A stretch of 64,000 nucleotides of DNA from Diphasiastrum complanatum. Taxonomy: Eukaryota > Streptophyta > Lycopodiopsida > Lycopodiales > Lycopodiaceae. Each line of letters starts with the position of its first letter. Within the stretch, counting starts at the first letter, position 1. Positions 31,882 to 44,987 of the stretch are shown piece by piece. Under the pieces are notes generated by a model. That model ran no database searches, was not told where the DNA came from, and saw only the letters and a list, made by a program, of their open reading frames with translations. The translations under genes were made by a program, and so were the position numbers. The stretch lies in assembly GCA_029204225.1 (NCBI GenBank), contig CM055092.1, positions 66,316,923 through 66,380,922 on the forward strand, written 5' to 3'.

Positions 31882-33427
31882 TCAAACACATCTGCACATG
31901 TGCAAATGCATTGGTTGGTACTAACTTCTCAAATATTTAGTTTGTTGCACATGTATTCTTATAACAATCTTTGATGGGTAATGTAAGCTACATGATCAAA
32001 GGTGCAACAAGCAATACAACAATTTAGTTTGGAAGCTTTATGCTCAAGTCCTAAATATATTTTCTAATAATCTAAAACATCTAGCAAACTATAAGTATTG
32101 TGCAAATTTAAGGGTATTTAGATAAGAAACTTCTAATAACTTCTATCCTATTCCATGCCATCCTTCAATGTCACTCATTCAACCAGGTGAATTCATACAT
32201 TTTTGCTTTGGAAGCTTGGGCAAGACTTAGTCCCTATAGAATACTTAGCTAAATTTGCAAAAGACGGAATGCAACAGACAAGATGATCACACTAGCGAAG
32301 TGGAAAATAGTGGAAAAAGGGTTTAGGGTTTAGGGTGTAGCTCTCCCATAACTTAGAAATATCAGAAGGCAAAACAATGCCTACATTTAGTAAACGTGAA
32401 AGATCCTAGATCACGTTCTAAAAGAAACAAGACAAGCACCAGTTTTTGAAGAAACAATAACAAATTGGTAATACACTAATGTAAGCTAAGCACTGTGTTG
32501 CTAGTCGATGTCCAGGAGTCCGCTAGTAAGCGAGACAGTTTTGTTCGCGAAGGCATAGTTTCTTTCGTGCCGACGCGTTGTGTGGGTCTGTCACGCAATG
32601 CTCTCCTTGAGAAAGAGATCATTGATAATATAGTAGCTTTAATGCACATGTCTTGTGATCTCGAATGATTGGATGTCTGATTGTTATATGTTCGTTAGCA
32701 GTAGTTCATTTTTTATTTTGCATATTGGTTTTATCTTGTTGAGTGCTAAAAACAAATTATAACGTAGGACAACAGTGTCTGCTTCTCAACAGTGGATTGA
32801 GAGTGTGGATTGATTAGATCCCTTTCAGGTCCTTTATGTCATAAATTCAACAATAGTAGCTAGACTAATCCTAGAACTACCCTAATCATGCCTCGAATTA
32901 TTGGTGTTCATCCATGGCATCCTCTTCCATGACATCACCTCTTCCACCTCTTTGTCAAAAACCATGAATTACTCCATCTCTAAGATTTATGCAATCACTT
33001 TGCGTGGAATATCCAGCTAATAACGATGGTCTAATTAAAGTACTAATGATTGAAATAAAATATAAATGGCAGCCAAGTGACCAACCAATTCATGTGACTA
33101 AAATTTAATTTATCTAGCTTTGGTAGCTTTCACACTAGTATTACCAAATTGTATTTACAATTCTAACACTCTATACATATTTTACATGAAAAAAAATGGC
33201 ACTAAACATAAAATGCTAATAACTTGTAGTTTTTTGGATCTAAATAATCCAAAAATCAAATTAGTTCTTCCAAGTCATAGAATATAATCTGTAAGTGTTA
33301 TAGTACATTTTTTACACTTCAAGTGATATGGCAATGATTATTGATCCCATTTAATATTTTATGCGCACTTGCAAAGTATTGTGGATATAATGAGAAATAT
33401 AGTGAAGTTATTGCTCAACATGAAATA
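31882..33427. other. Non-coding spacer
   Basis: No ORF or retroelement motif is recognised. It holds two and a half TTTAGGG units at about 32319-32335 and a short GC-richer patch near 32500-32600. Confidence 0.6.
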
Positions 33428-33975
33428 TGTGAAGGATTTCAGATCATTCAAGATCCAATCCATGTCCCAAATCTTTGGTTACAATAAGGAGCAAACCAAC
33501 AATCCTGCCAATGTAGAAAAATTAGCATCTACATACAAAATGAGATGCAAACTCTAAGAGATATTGATCAAACATGAACCAAAACATAAAATATGTTTGT
33601 TGTCCATACAATTACAGTACCCTACTGTATTTCACATGTGTGGAACCAGAAATAGCAATAAATGATCATTCTACACATAGAATTGCAAGATAACACCAAG
33701 ATAGTGCACCAATGAGTAGTAGAACCCAAAGAGAACCATGTATAATGATGAAATGAGAGATAGAAGAGAGAAGATGTGTCTCTCCACGAGTTACATCCTT
33801 TTATAGAGTTTCCAAACCCTATTTGGCCACTTGGCTTTCTCTCCAAAATGTAAACCCTACTATTTTTGGGTCTAGATTCAATGTACCCAAAGTTCAAATT
33901 TGAATCTCTCTCAAACTCGACTACCAACTTTCCCATACTTTCCAGAAGGTCCTAAAATCAGTAAAATCAATAGTA
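33428..33975 (-). repeat. D-family LTR fragment, inverted
   Basis: Starts TGTGAAGGAT, the inverse of the D LTR end, and follows that LTR in reverse to about 33975, where the match ends. It therefore lacks its own 5' start, and about 1.5 kb separate it from the direct copy at 31248-31881. Confidence 0.75.
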
Positions 33976-34259
33976 TTTGGCTCTGATTCCATTTAAAAAG
34001 AGAGATTTGATGATCCTACAAACATCTACCATGACCTCTTTGTATGTGAGATTGCACAAGACCCACCTCTTTGACTCCTAACTTGGTGTCATTGCCTCAC
34101 CATGATTTTGCTTGATTTGAGGTAATTCCCCTAACTTATAGGAACTTCCAAGATTGACTACTATGATAAGGTACTGATATTTTTCAGATATGTACACAAG
34201 TAATAACAGGCTCTCACATGTGGGAACCATGTCTCATTTGTCAGAAATTGTCAACTAGT

Positions 34260-34607
34260 TAACATTTATCAATGTTTTGTTCAAATGGAAATTTTGGCCA
34301 ATATGCAGTTTAGACTTAAAGATAAACTTTCTAAAGTTGTTTAGGCCTAAATTCTTGTGTCTAGAATGCTATTTTAAGTGGTGTATTGGATCCACACATG
34401 TGAAAAAGGTGGTATGGTACAGCCATTGTATGGAAAGAAACAATACTTTATCATTCATTTGCTATTTTTTCAGGTTCTTATTGAGTTTATAGCTTCTATG
34501 CAAGTGGTCGCCAGTTTTCTACATTGTTAATGGTGCTAGATTTGCTTTCTGTAGTAACCAAAGATCAAAGGGGAAAATTGGAACTTAGTGATTTGATTTT
34601 CTTCACA
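34260..34607 (+). repeat. D-family LTR 3' part
   Basis: Similar to the second half of 31248-31881, ending CTTCACA directly before a PBS. A CACATGTG core near 34395 takes the place of the A/C palindrome. Confidence 0.65.
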
Positions 34608-34620
34608 TGGTATCAGAGCT
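34608..34620 (+). promoter_or_regulatory. Primer-binding site
   Basis: TGGTATCAGAGCT directly after the LTR fragment. The sequence up to about 34980 is AT-rich, leader-like and non-coding. Confidence 0.85.
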
Positions 34621-34984
34621 TTGGTGTAGGTTATTAAAGGGGCAGCCAGATTTAGCAAAGGATTTGGAGGAGTCACCAATTCTAGAGCATGCTAGATTGA
34701 TTTCTACAAGTCAAAAATCAAGCATTTTTCATGTGTATAATTGATTTTTTGTAGATCAAAACTCAATATATGGTAAAATATTTGAAGTAGCCCGATTTTA
34801 GTCCATACTTGGTGGAATTTGTAGACTTTAATTGCGTTCCTCAAGAATCTATATCAAGTTTGTAGCATTTGAATATATAAAGTGAATGATTCAATTTTTT
34901 GTACCTTTGTAGAAATTCTATTTTTGATTGGATCTCTTGTGTTCGAAGTTGCTGGACTTTTCGAGAGTATATTTCAATCATAGA

Positions 34985-35275
34985 AAGTACAAATGTCAAG
35001 TGGACCCATTTCATGGAATAGTCGAAAGCAGAAATGCATTTCTTTGTCCTCCACAAAATCAGAATATGTGTAGCTACCTCTGCAGTGAAGGAAATTATCT
35101 GGCTCAGAAGATTGCTTTAGGATCTTATGATCTCTCAAATCAATCCAACTATACTCTATTGCGACAACAATCAGAGCTGCATTGCTCTATCTTTGAACCC
35201 ACAAACTAACTTTAGAACTAAACACATTGAAGTTCAATTTCATTTTCTTAGAGAGAAAGTACTACTCTGACTACA
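34985..35275 (+). pseudogene. Copia RNase H fragment
   Basis: Readable across frame changes: ISWNSRKQKCISLSSTKSEY, then CDNNQSCIALSLNP and TKHIEVQFHFLREKVL. Position and order are odd because integrase sequence follows it rather than preceding it. Confidence 0.75.
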
Positions 35276-35289
35276 TGCACTAGAGTCGG

Positions 35290-35638
35290 AAATCTTTACG
35301 TACTCTCTAATTCAGTTGCATTAGCTAGCATCTCTCTTGAAAATGTAAACGATAATGCTATTTTGTGGCATAGTCGATTTGGACACGTGAATACAAGATC
35401 ACTTTTCTATATGCGTTGTAATAACTTAGTTGATGGATTGTATTTCCCTTCTTTATTAGATATGAAATCTTGCTTTTGTGAATCATGCGTCTATGGCAAT
35501 CACTCTAAAAGCAAGTTTCCCAAATCACATTTCATCAAAACAAAGTATGTATTGGATCGTGTACATAGCGATCTTTGTGGTCCAATGCCAACTCCGTCCT
35601 TAAGAGATGCAATATATTTCATCACTTTTATAAATTAG
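35290..35638 (+). pseudogene. Copia pre-integrase and integrase N-terminal fragment
   Basis: LWHSRFGHVNTRSLFYM supplies the HHCC histidines, CFCESCVYG the cysteines, and HSDLCGPMPTPSLRDA and YFITFIN the start of the integrase core. A stop at 35636 ends it, and homology stops shortly after. Confidence 0.82.
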
Positions 35639-35640
35639 TC

Positions 35641-36560
35641 AATCAAGGATTTATGGCCCATGAAATCATAGACTATTAATAATCATGGCCCATGGGTAAC
35701 TCGCACAAGGTAGAGATACGAAGAATCGTCCTTGCGTGCTATAGTTAGTAGCACGATAACGCGCTTGAAGCCTTGAAAGGTTGTGCCGCCGTTCATAGTC
35801 CCAAGAACTGCTTGCAATTTGCATCGCATTATATAGCAACATCCTGAATCCCGATTCCTTGCAGTCCAGGCTCCAAAATTCCAACAGCTCCACACAAGTA
35901 CATAACGAAAGCGACTCGAAGTTCAACAACAACAAATGTCAAATACCCAATCAGGATCATAACTTCATAAACTATATAATACAGCTCAATGGTTCATGCT
36001 TAACCAGTGATCACCATTACAACTAATATACTGGAGCTGCGAGTCTGCAAAGCAAGCGTGGAGACAGCAGCGTGGAGACAGCAGCCCGAAGTACATCCTA
36101 ATACCTATGCCAGTTCTATCATCTACGTGCTGTGTCCAATCTAGTAATCTGACACAAAGCTGAAAGCCTGAAAGCTTAAACCAACTCGAGTCAGGAGTAG
36201 GGACTCACGACTTCCCACGAGTCACGAGACTGTCAAGGGTCACAAACTTTGTACAAGGAGCTGGCGAGGCTGTGTCCCGAGTCCCAAGTCCCGTGGGTTG
36301 TGGACATTTGGTGGTTGGATTAAATTGACCATAAGGCTGGCCGGCTGCAGGCTCCATCCAAAAAAATGTCGTAGAAGGTATAGGTGTGTGACATTTTTTC
36401 AAGTCCTTTATTGGTTGGATGCTCCCCCCAAGGCCCCACAATGCTTCTACGGCCTTTTCTTACACAATGCTCAACTGCAATGCTTTGAAAACCAGCTTTT
36501 TGATTTATCCTAAAAAACCTGTTTTTGTTTTTTAATGACTATTACTTATAGAAGTGTATA
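35641..36560. other. Non-coding, unrecognised
   Basis: Short ORFs on both strands show no domain. TGGCCCATG occurs twice near 35652 and 35686. I see nothing else. Confidence 0.5.
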
Positions 36561-36563
36561 TAT

Positions 36564-36651
36564 GGGAGGGGGAGGGACTCCCTCCCACTCGCGAGAGTGC
36601 TTCACCTAGGAAGGGCGCCTTTCCTAGGGCGCATGCCCTTCACCGGGTGAA
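36564..36651. repeat. Cluster of five consecutive inverted repeats
   Basis: Five stem-forming sequences in 88 bp: GGGAGGG/CCCTCCC (36564-36586), CACTC/GAGTG (36586-36599), a 24-bp palindrome around GGGCGCC (36605-36628, one mismatch), AGGGC/GCCCT (36626-36639) and TTCACC/GGTGAA (36639-36651). Confidence 0.75.
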
Positions 36652-37159
36652 ACTGCCCAACAAGGTGTCCTTCTGTTACGTAATTGTTTGTTTTTTACTT
36701 TTTCTTCTTTTTTTAATGGTGTAAAAGTTTTTTTACAGCACCTTCCGGCAATTGGAAGGTGCATGTAAATTTTTTTTCCAATAAACTTTTTTCTCCCACA
36801 GATTCACTTGTGAGAGGCATCACCATTTTCTTCACTAAAAAGTAAAAAATAAGATTACCTCTATATAAAAAATTGTCAAAATATCTATGACGTCGAGTTT
36901 TGAAAAATACTGCTAGTTCCATTCCTATACTTTGCTAGTTTTGTTGAACACTACTTAAATGAGATTCTAGAATTCTTTTTTTATACCTTTTAGTATTATT
37001 GGAACTGTCCAAATCTTTATGTCCACATGCAATGATTACATGACAAATAGCACATCCATATTCCCTTTCAAAAGGAGACGTTCCTTCCAAATGACCTACA
37101 TAATGTGTAAGAATGAGGTTTTTTTTTACGCTTTTGTTTCTTCTTGAACTTGTATAATG

Positions 37160-37425
37160 TCTATGTGAACAACAAACCATTGAATGTCACATAGTACATG
37201 CACTTTCTAAACAACCAATGACTAGTTGTCACATAGCATATGCACATTTTTCACAGCCAATGACTAGTTGTCACGTAACACGAGCATTATATTGGAACAA
37301 TTTGCTATATGGAAACCAATCATTAGCTGCCTACGTGAATGTTCATGTGCAATGGAATGTGCATATGATGCTTAGCAACCAATCATTGACTGTCAATATG
37401 AATGTTAATGTGCAATACGTTGGTG
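37160..37425. repeat. Five degenerate CCAAT-core repeats (~45-65 bp)
   Basis: Units with the core ACCAATSAYTAG (or close to it) near 37166, 37215, 37256, 37314 and 37378, each followed by GTCA/GTGAATG and TGTGCA-like elements. Confidence 0.6.
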
Positions 37426-37430
37426 AGTAG

Positions 37431-39780
37431 ATTCATTTACTACTATTGAGTCATCCTTCATATAATGTAAGAATTCCATATCATGCATATGCATCTCACC
37501 ATAGGCCACATCACAAATTTTACCAGCCCATAGCATCTGTGTGGTGCCCAATCATTCTTTCTCACATTAGAGTTATGTGGGAAAGTTTACATAGTTTAGA
37601 AGCACATGAAATTTTTATCTCTCAAGCGCATTTGTTTACAAATAAAAAACATAGAACTTGGCATTAAGATTGGTTGAAACTTAAGTTGTAGTCACATCAT
37701 TCTTTTATGAAATAAATTCCTAAAAAACATCTAGCTCAATAATCCTTTTACTACTAAACATAGATCTTTTGTAAAAGAAATAAATAAAATTTTGAAAATC
37801 AGCATTTCACAAATCTCCCTAAAAAAATTATTTTTAAAATATGGATTTGCCTCCCAAAAAATAGAAACATTCTTATGGGCTGATTGTTAAAATTGACATT
37901 TTATCTAATAAACTCCAGATTGTGTAGATTCTTTATTGAATAAATTTTAGTAATCTTAGTTATGCATTTCAATATTTTTGTCTTTATCCTAATGCTTCAT
38001 CACTTTCCTTAACATCTTGTAAATGACTTATAAGATTGGCTTCTAAAAATTTCAGGTGCAATGCTCCGCTCTCACAATATGAGATAGTATATTGGCTCCA
38101 TTTTCACACTTTGCTACATTTCTGACCACATTTGAGAAGTTAGAAATCCAGCTAATATTCTTCATCACCTCCACTAGTTAGACCTAAGGTTCAACTTTAC
38201 TGCAACCAAAGACAACATACTTTATGTTGCTCAAGGACAAAATAACTTTGTGATTGCAATGTTTATTCTAAAATTTTCTTTGTTATTGGAGACTATCTCC
38301 ATTAGGTTAAGAATATTACACTCTCAAAAGATACAATTTTGAAGCTCTTGCATAACATATAACAAAACATTAGCTAAAAGTTTATAACTTAGCTACTAAA
38401 GGCAAACATGTCATAGATGAGCTATGTGGGTGGGTTGTAATTAATTAGCCCATAATCTTACTAAATGTAAGGCTAAATATAGCCATGGTGCTAAATTAGA
38501 ATAAATTTAGTCAATAGGATTGTTAATAAAGTGGCTCAAACAACCGTGCTATATTTGTGCATAGCGGAATTGTGGTAATGGTTTTAAGGCCCAATTTAGC
38601 TAAATAAGGCCCCAAACTTATAGTAGAGGCACAAATGACCACTATAAATAGTTGAGATCATGCTAAATTTGGAGGCTATTATTCATTGGTCTAATTTGAA
38701 CTTTTGGTGATCTTGGAGCTTCTCTTTGAGCATTTTTTTGATGATAACGGTGGTTTGTGTGAATTAAATCGCATGACTAGCTTTGATCATGTTCTAAATT
38801 CAGGCCCTATTTTGTGAATTATCACTAATGATGAATAAAGTTTTTTTAAGGTATGGCTTCAAAATGGATTTTAACTTCACTATGATCATATGGTCTAATT
38901 CTCAATGTCACCACATTTCTCAAATAGCTTATTCATCTTCGTTGCACGCATAGAATCGGAGTCCCAATCCCATGCATTGTAGTCACAAAAGTCCGATGTT
39001 CATAGCCAAGATGAGGACGACTCAACTAGATGTAATTAGATGTTTCATTCTACCACATACGTGTGTGTGCTTATTGATTTAGTTTGTAATATATTCATGT
39101 ACTTGGACTGTTAATGTATGGCTATTTTGTTAATCATAAGTGTCTTTCATTAGTTCTTAATTGCATGAAATGTAACTTAAATATTTGCAAGTTTTTTTTA
39201 ATAACAATTATAAAGAAATGATTTCGCTTAGCAACTTCATAAGAAGTGGTGCAAAAGGACTACTGGGATTGGATGGAATCAATTTTGGAAATGAGGTCCG
39301 AAATGGGCCGATAGTTCGGAGTGTCACGAGAAACTAATGACTTCTCAGTAGGCGCTTGTGGAAGACTTAATGAAATTAGAGCATCATGGTAAGATATTCT
39401 GTCACAACATATCCAACTCACCCTGACCGGTTAGACACTCTAGTGATGCATTCCAAGTAAGTAACAAGCAACAAACGATGACTGCATTTCATTTGATCGC
39501 TAATTGAGTACCCCTACGGAAATCTCTATAGAATTTGTAAGTAGTTACACTCATGTGACCTCTAGCCGTGGATCTCGACCATTGTGAAGTACCAAAGACA
39601 CTGGCATAGGCAATGCCACCCGGAATTGTACTCTGAGTTATAGATATGACCTCATCTTGATAACAGTAGGTGCCTCTAAAGACCTAGGATGGGGAGTGCG
39701 CTGAACAACTCCCCTCCACATAGAGGGGTGGACAATCTAGAGGACGAGAAGTCTAGGCCTCAAGACTGATAGGACTGAGA
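37431..39780. other. Non-coding, AT-rich
   Basis: No coding region recognised. A TATA-like CTATAAATAG lies near 38641 with a plausible transcription start region after it, which could be part of an unrecognised LTR or promoter. Confidence 0.5.
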
Positions 39781-39959
39781 TTACAATTACACCTCCCTGC
39801 AACCATGCCTCTGGGCCCCTGGAAAACCCTCATCGCCTGGGGAGCACGAGGCGGTTTGGATGGCCCTCGGGATTGGAAGCGACATTCCCCAATCACTCAT
39901 GTAAGGGCAGTGTGGGCCCTTCCCCTGTAGGGCTTCCTGGCGAGACCAATCCCCCGTCG

Positions 39960-40300
39960 AGAATTTTTCTTGGAGACGAGAAGCTTTGCTGGAGCCTCCT
40001 AGAGATCCCAATGACGAAGCAAGAGATCTAGTCAAAGAGTTAAGAGACCACATCTCACATATGAATGAGAGGGTATCAGCCTTGGCTGTAGAAATAGGAC
40101 AATTTAAATGCCAACTGAACTTAGTCAACCAAAGGCCATCTACACCCACTAGGCATGTTTGTCGATTCTGCCAGGGGGATCATTTGAATAGGAACTGTCC
40201 CACCACTGTATGTGGGTATTGCAGGAAACATGGCCACCTGGAAGAATGTTGTTGGAAATGCACAAGGGATACACAATCAAGATTGGACCCATGCAGGCTC
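39960..40300 (+). pseudogene. gag: Gypsy-type Gag C-terminal fragment with two zinc knuckles
   Basis: An open frame from 39986 has a helical region (LVKELRDHISHMNERVSALA), then CRFCQGDHLNRNC (CX2CX3HX4C) and CGYCRKHGHLEEC (CX2CX4HX4C). This is the nucleic-acid-binding end of a Gag. It ends in a stop at about 40301. Confidence 0.72.
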
Positions 40301-40439
40301 TGATCAAAACAGATTCAGCTTAGTAGATAGTAGGATTAGGCCTATAAGAATAGCTAAGATGTGGTAGAATAGATCGATTGTACAAGACCAATTAGGGTAC
40401 TTTTCCGGAATCACCCCAGTAAATACCATGGCAAGACGT

Positions 40440-42175
40440 CCCACAAAACCGATCGTGGTGCCCCCGACCATGGGCGCACTACCCACACTAAGCGGATCTA
40501 CACCAGAGTTCCATGGGCTCCCCTTTGAGAGTGCCGAGGACACAACTACCTTGATCGGGGTCGCTAGACGTTGGTATCATAGCTTGCAATGAGGGACCAT
40601 CCACGACATCGATACTTTTCATAGGCTTTTTTTGATTGAGTTCGACCATCATAAGCCTAGCGTGAGTAGTTTAAACCACAATAACAACGTGTGGAAAACC
40701 AATCCAGCTGCAGGAAGACACCCCTACTATGCTTTTGCATCCACTACACCAGTAAATGTTGAATCTCGTCAAGTTGCAGAAGACAAGTCCATCAGTCCAC
40801 AAAGAAGTCTAGGTAGACTCCCAGTGCAACCAGTTTCCCAAATTGGTCATATACCAATGAACGTGGGGCATGAGCATATGAGACCCAAATCAGACTTGGA
40901 TGACGTGAGAGAAATGTTGGCAAACTATCTGGGTACTTTGAACGAAAAAATCTCTACACTTGCTTCAGACATAAACATTTTGAAATGCCAACAACAAACC
41001 CCATTAGATGTACCTACACTACCAAGTTGTCAACATTGTCAAGGAACTCATCTTAGTCAGGATTGTCCAAAGATGATCTAAAATTATTACCAAATTGATG
41101 GTCGTTTAGGACAAAAATGCCAGGGGCAAGTGGAAGATCTAGATACATGCACTCCCATGCCTAGCCCTGTGGACCCCAAAATTCAAAACACAGACAAAAC
41201 TATCCAGCACATTCAAAAAGTGCCTAGCTATACCCCTTCAGAGAAAGGGATGAACAAAACCAGGAAGAGAGCGGGGGTAGAGACCCACAACATGAGAGTT
41301 ATTCCCCAGCAAAAGCCATCAGTTACAATGCCTTTAGAAACAACTGTCTCGAGGGCTCTAACCAAGGTAACTCCACTTGTGCAACCCAGAAACATCATTG
41401 ATCATGAATCTGCTAATGAAAGTATCTAGAAAAAAATGATTGGGAAATGGCCTCCTAGGATCTGCTTGGGAAAGGAAATCGCCAATACTTGGCTATTGCC
41501 TAGAGCCGCAAGAACCAAAGCAAAAATACACCACCAGATAAAATGGGTGTATTTAAGTAGTGACGTAGGAAGTGTAGGCCTACCAAAAAATTCAGAAGAT
41601 CTGAACATAGAAATAACTTTGTGGTAGTTGCTTAGACTACCCTCGCCGATGAGAAAGAAAGTTAAACAACGAATAGGGTCGGTTGTTCTTCAAAAGCTAA
41701 ACCAACAAGGAAATAAGATGGTTCCACCCAGTTGTGAGCTACAATACTACGATACATAACACGAGACTGATAGAGATTTACCATCTACAGACCTCAAAGT
41801 AACCCCTCAGGATAGACGAGATGAGACCAATGACAAGAGTTCCCCGACACACTCAAAAAACACACCCATACCCAGAGAGGCTAGGTTGATCATACTAAAG
41901 ATAACCCAAAGTGAGTTACGAACAGACCCCCCTAGAGAAGAGTGGATGGAAGAGAGTGAATGGCAGGTGAGTCTTGGGAAGTCCACTGATTCTAAAGAGG
42001 CAATACTAGCAATATTTAGCAATCACCCAGTTGAAATTGTACCTCCAGATGAGGGCAACTGAAATGGTAGCTCAAATTGCGAGGAAATAGAAGAACCAAT
42101 GTGGACCGACCCTATGAATACTGATCCAGATTCCATGCTTTTGATAATGAACATGACCTATTCGACGATCATGTG
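40440..42175 (+). pseudogene. gag: Gypsy-type Gag, decayed, with long C-terminal extension
   Basis: STPEFHGLPF and ARRWYHSLQ, then TFHRLFLIEFDHH, resemble the capsid region of gypsy Gag (with a stop after WYHSLQ). A helical segment (LNEKISTLASDINILK) and one knuckle (CQHCQGTHLSQDC) follow and align with the fragment at 39986-40300. From 40632 the same frame continues to about 42175 with stops near 41081, 41429, 41627, 41758 and 42063, so one long protein has decayed. The part after the knuckle is not recognised; no protease motif is seen. Confidence 0.65.
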
Positions 42176-42685
42176 ACCATGGTGAGCATGAGTACGTTGA
42201 TACACAATGGTGAGACTGAATGCCAGGACCCTACGCAAGGAACCCAAGAGATGCTAGTTGATACACTAATGACAAAACTAATGTCTAGAACTACCATGAC
42301 TACTATCAGGTCTTCACGCCCACTTTATTTCATGATCAGTCCAAGGCTGATGTATCATAGAGTAACTTCATTGTGTACATAAACAAAATTAGATGCACAT
42401 TCTAAATAAGCTAGACACAAATGGCTTTATTGCTTAGTATAGAACAATTATAGAATGTCTTTCTATTATCAGACGATTTATTTGATCTATCTAATCTGGA
42501 CTATCGAGCCAGTGACATTCTTACTATTTAGTCTAGCTTGATTGTTCAATTCTAAATTGATTTTCTAGGCTTGTACATTGATCAGTAGATTTCTTTTACA
42601 ACAATCTCATGTATATTTGCACATCTTAATTATACATTGAGTTTTTCAAATTATCGTATAATGTGTGAATGGTAATTGTTGTTTC
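42176..42685. other. Non-coding, unrecognised
   Basis: AT-rich with no retained motif. Confidence 0.5.
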
Positions 42686-43770
<1,085 letters not shown>

Positions 43771-43784
43771 CTCCCCTTAATCTG
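43771..43784 (-). promoter_or_regulatory. Polypurine tract of element I
   Basis: CAGATTAAGGGGAG on the - strand, next to the LTR start. Confidence 0.75.
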
Positions 43785-44987
43785 AATCCATGAAGGCCTT
43801 GACCTTTAAATTTAGTTCTGCACAAAACTTTATGTGTGCATCCAAGCTTAATGCTTTAGTAAAAATATCTGCTGTCATATCTTGCATTCGACAGTACTGC
43901 AATCTGACCTCTTTCAAGAACTTTGCTTCTGACATAGTGATACTTGAGTTCAATGTGCTTACTCCTAGAATGAAATCTAGGGTTGGTTGATAAGGCAATA
44001 GCACTTTGATTATCACAAAGTAATAATGTCAGAGCAGATTCAGACTGATATCTAAAAATAAGTTTCTCAACCAAACTGATTCCTTAGTGGCTTGTGAGGC
44101 TGCAATATACTTTGATTCTGTAGAAGATAAAGCTATCGAAGATTGCTTGCGACTGTTCCAGGAAACATGACCATTGTTGAGAAAGAATGTAAGACCAGAA
44201 GTAGATTTTTGAGTGTCTATATCTCCTTCCCAACTTGCATCTGTGTAACCATTGAGTAAATTGAGTTTGTCATTGTCGACTGCTCCATAACAAATGCAAA
44301 AGTCCATAGTAGCTCGAAGATATCTCATGACTCTGATAAGAGCCTTCCAATGTGTTATACCAATGTTAGTCATAGACTGACTTAGGAAACTGATTTCTAA
44401 AGCTATGTCTGGCCTGGTACAGATCATAAATACATAAGAGATCCTATTATCAAATGATAAGGATACTCTCGCATCTGTTCCTTCTCTTTGATTGTTTGGG
44501 GACACTGGTCCTTTGACAGTTTGAAACCTAGTTCCATTGATGAGAGAGCTAACTTACAAATAATCAGATTATCTCTGACTAGCATATTGTAGATGTACCT
44601 CTGCTGAGTAATGTAAATCAGCTTTCGATTTCTATCTTTGTGGATTTGAATACCAAGGCATAAATGAGCTTTGCCCAGATCGGTCATGTCGAATTCGGAA
44701 GATAGCATTAACTTGCCTTCTTTTATCAGATCGGTACTGTTGCTGAAGAGCAATTTTTCGTCCACATACAAAGTGATTATGATAAAAGACCGCTACACTA
44801 TCTTGAAGTAAACATTAGAATATGAAGAGCTTGGTGTATAGCCGTGATCAATAAGAAAAGTATTGATCCTTTGAAACCATGCCCGAGCAGATTGCTTCAA
44901 GACATAAAGTGCCTGATGGAGTTTACACACATGATTATGTTTACCTTCGATAATATAACCTTCAGGTTGCACCATGTAAATTTCTTC
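43777..44987 (-). pseudogene. pol: RT and RNase H of copia element I
   Basis: Joined across frame changes. RT has YMVQPEGYIIEG, LYVLKQSARAWFQRI and YVDEKLLFS, where the catalytic YVDD reads YVDE, a lost catalytic Asp. RNase H follows with YTDASWEGDIDTQKSTSG, HVSWNSRKQSSIALSSTESK, LCDNQSAIALSTNPRFHSRS and MTADIFTKALS. It ends at the polypurine tract. The integrase region is absent. Confidence 0.85.

Noticed and set aside
32319-32335. Interstitial telomere-like repeat (TTTAGGG)
   Set aside because: Only about two and a half units; it can equally be a telo-box-like promoter motif or chance.
39787-40149. 120-codon ORF on the - strand
   Set aside because: Overlaps the zinc-knuckle Gag on the + strand and has no recognisable motif.
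40572-40583. TGGTATCATAGC as a primer-binding site
   Set aside because: It lies within the capsid codons (RWYHS) of a gypsy Gag, and no LTR end precedes it.
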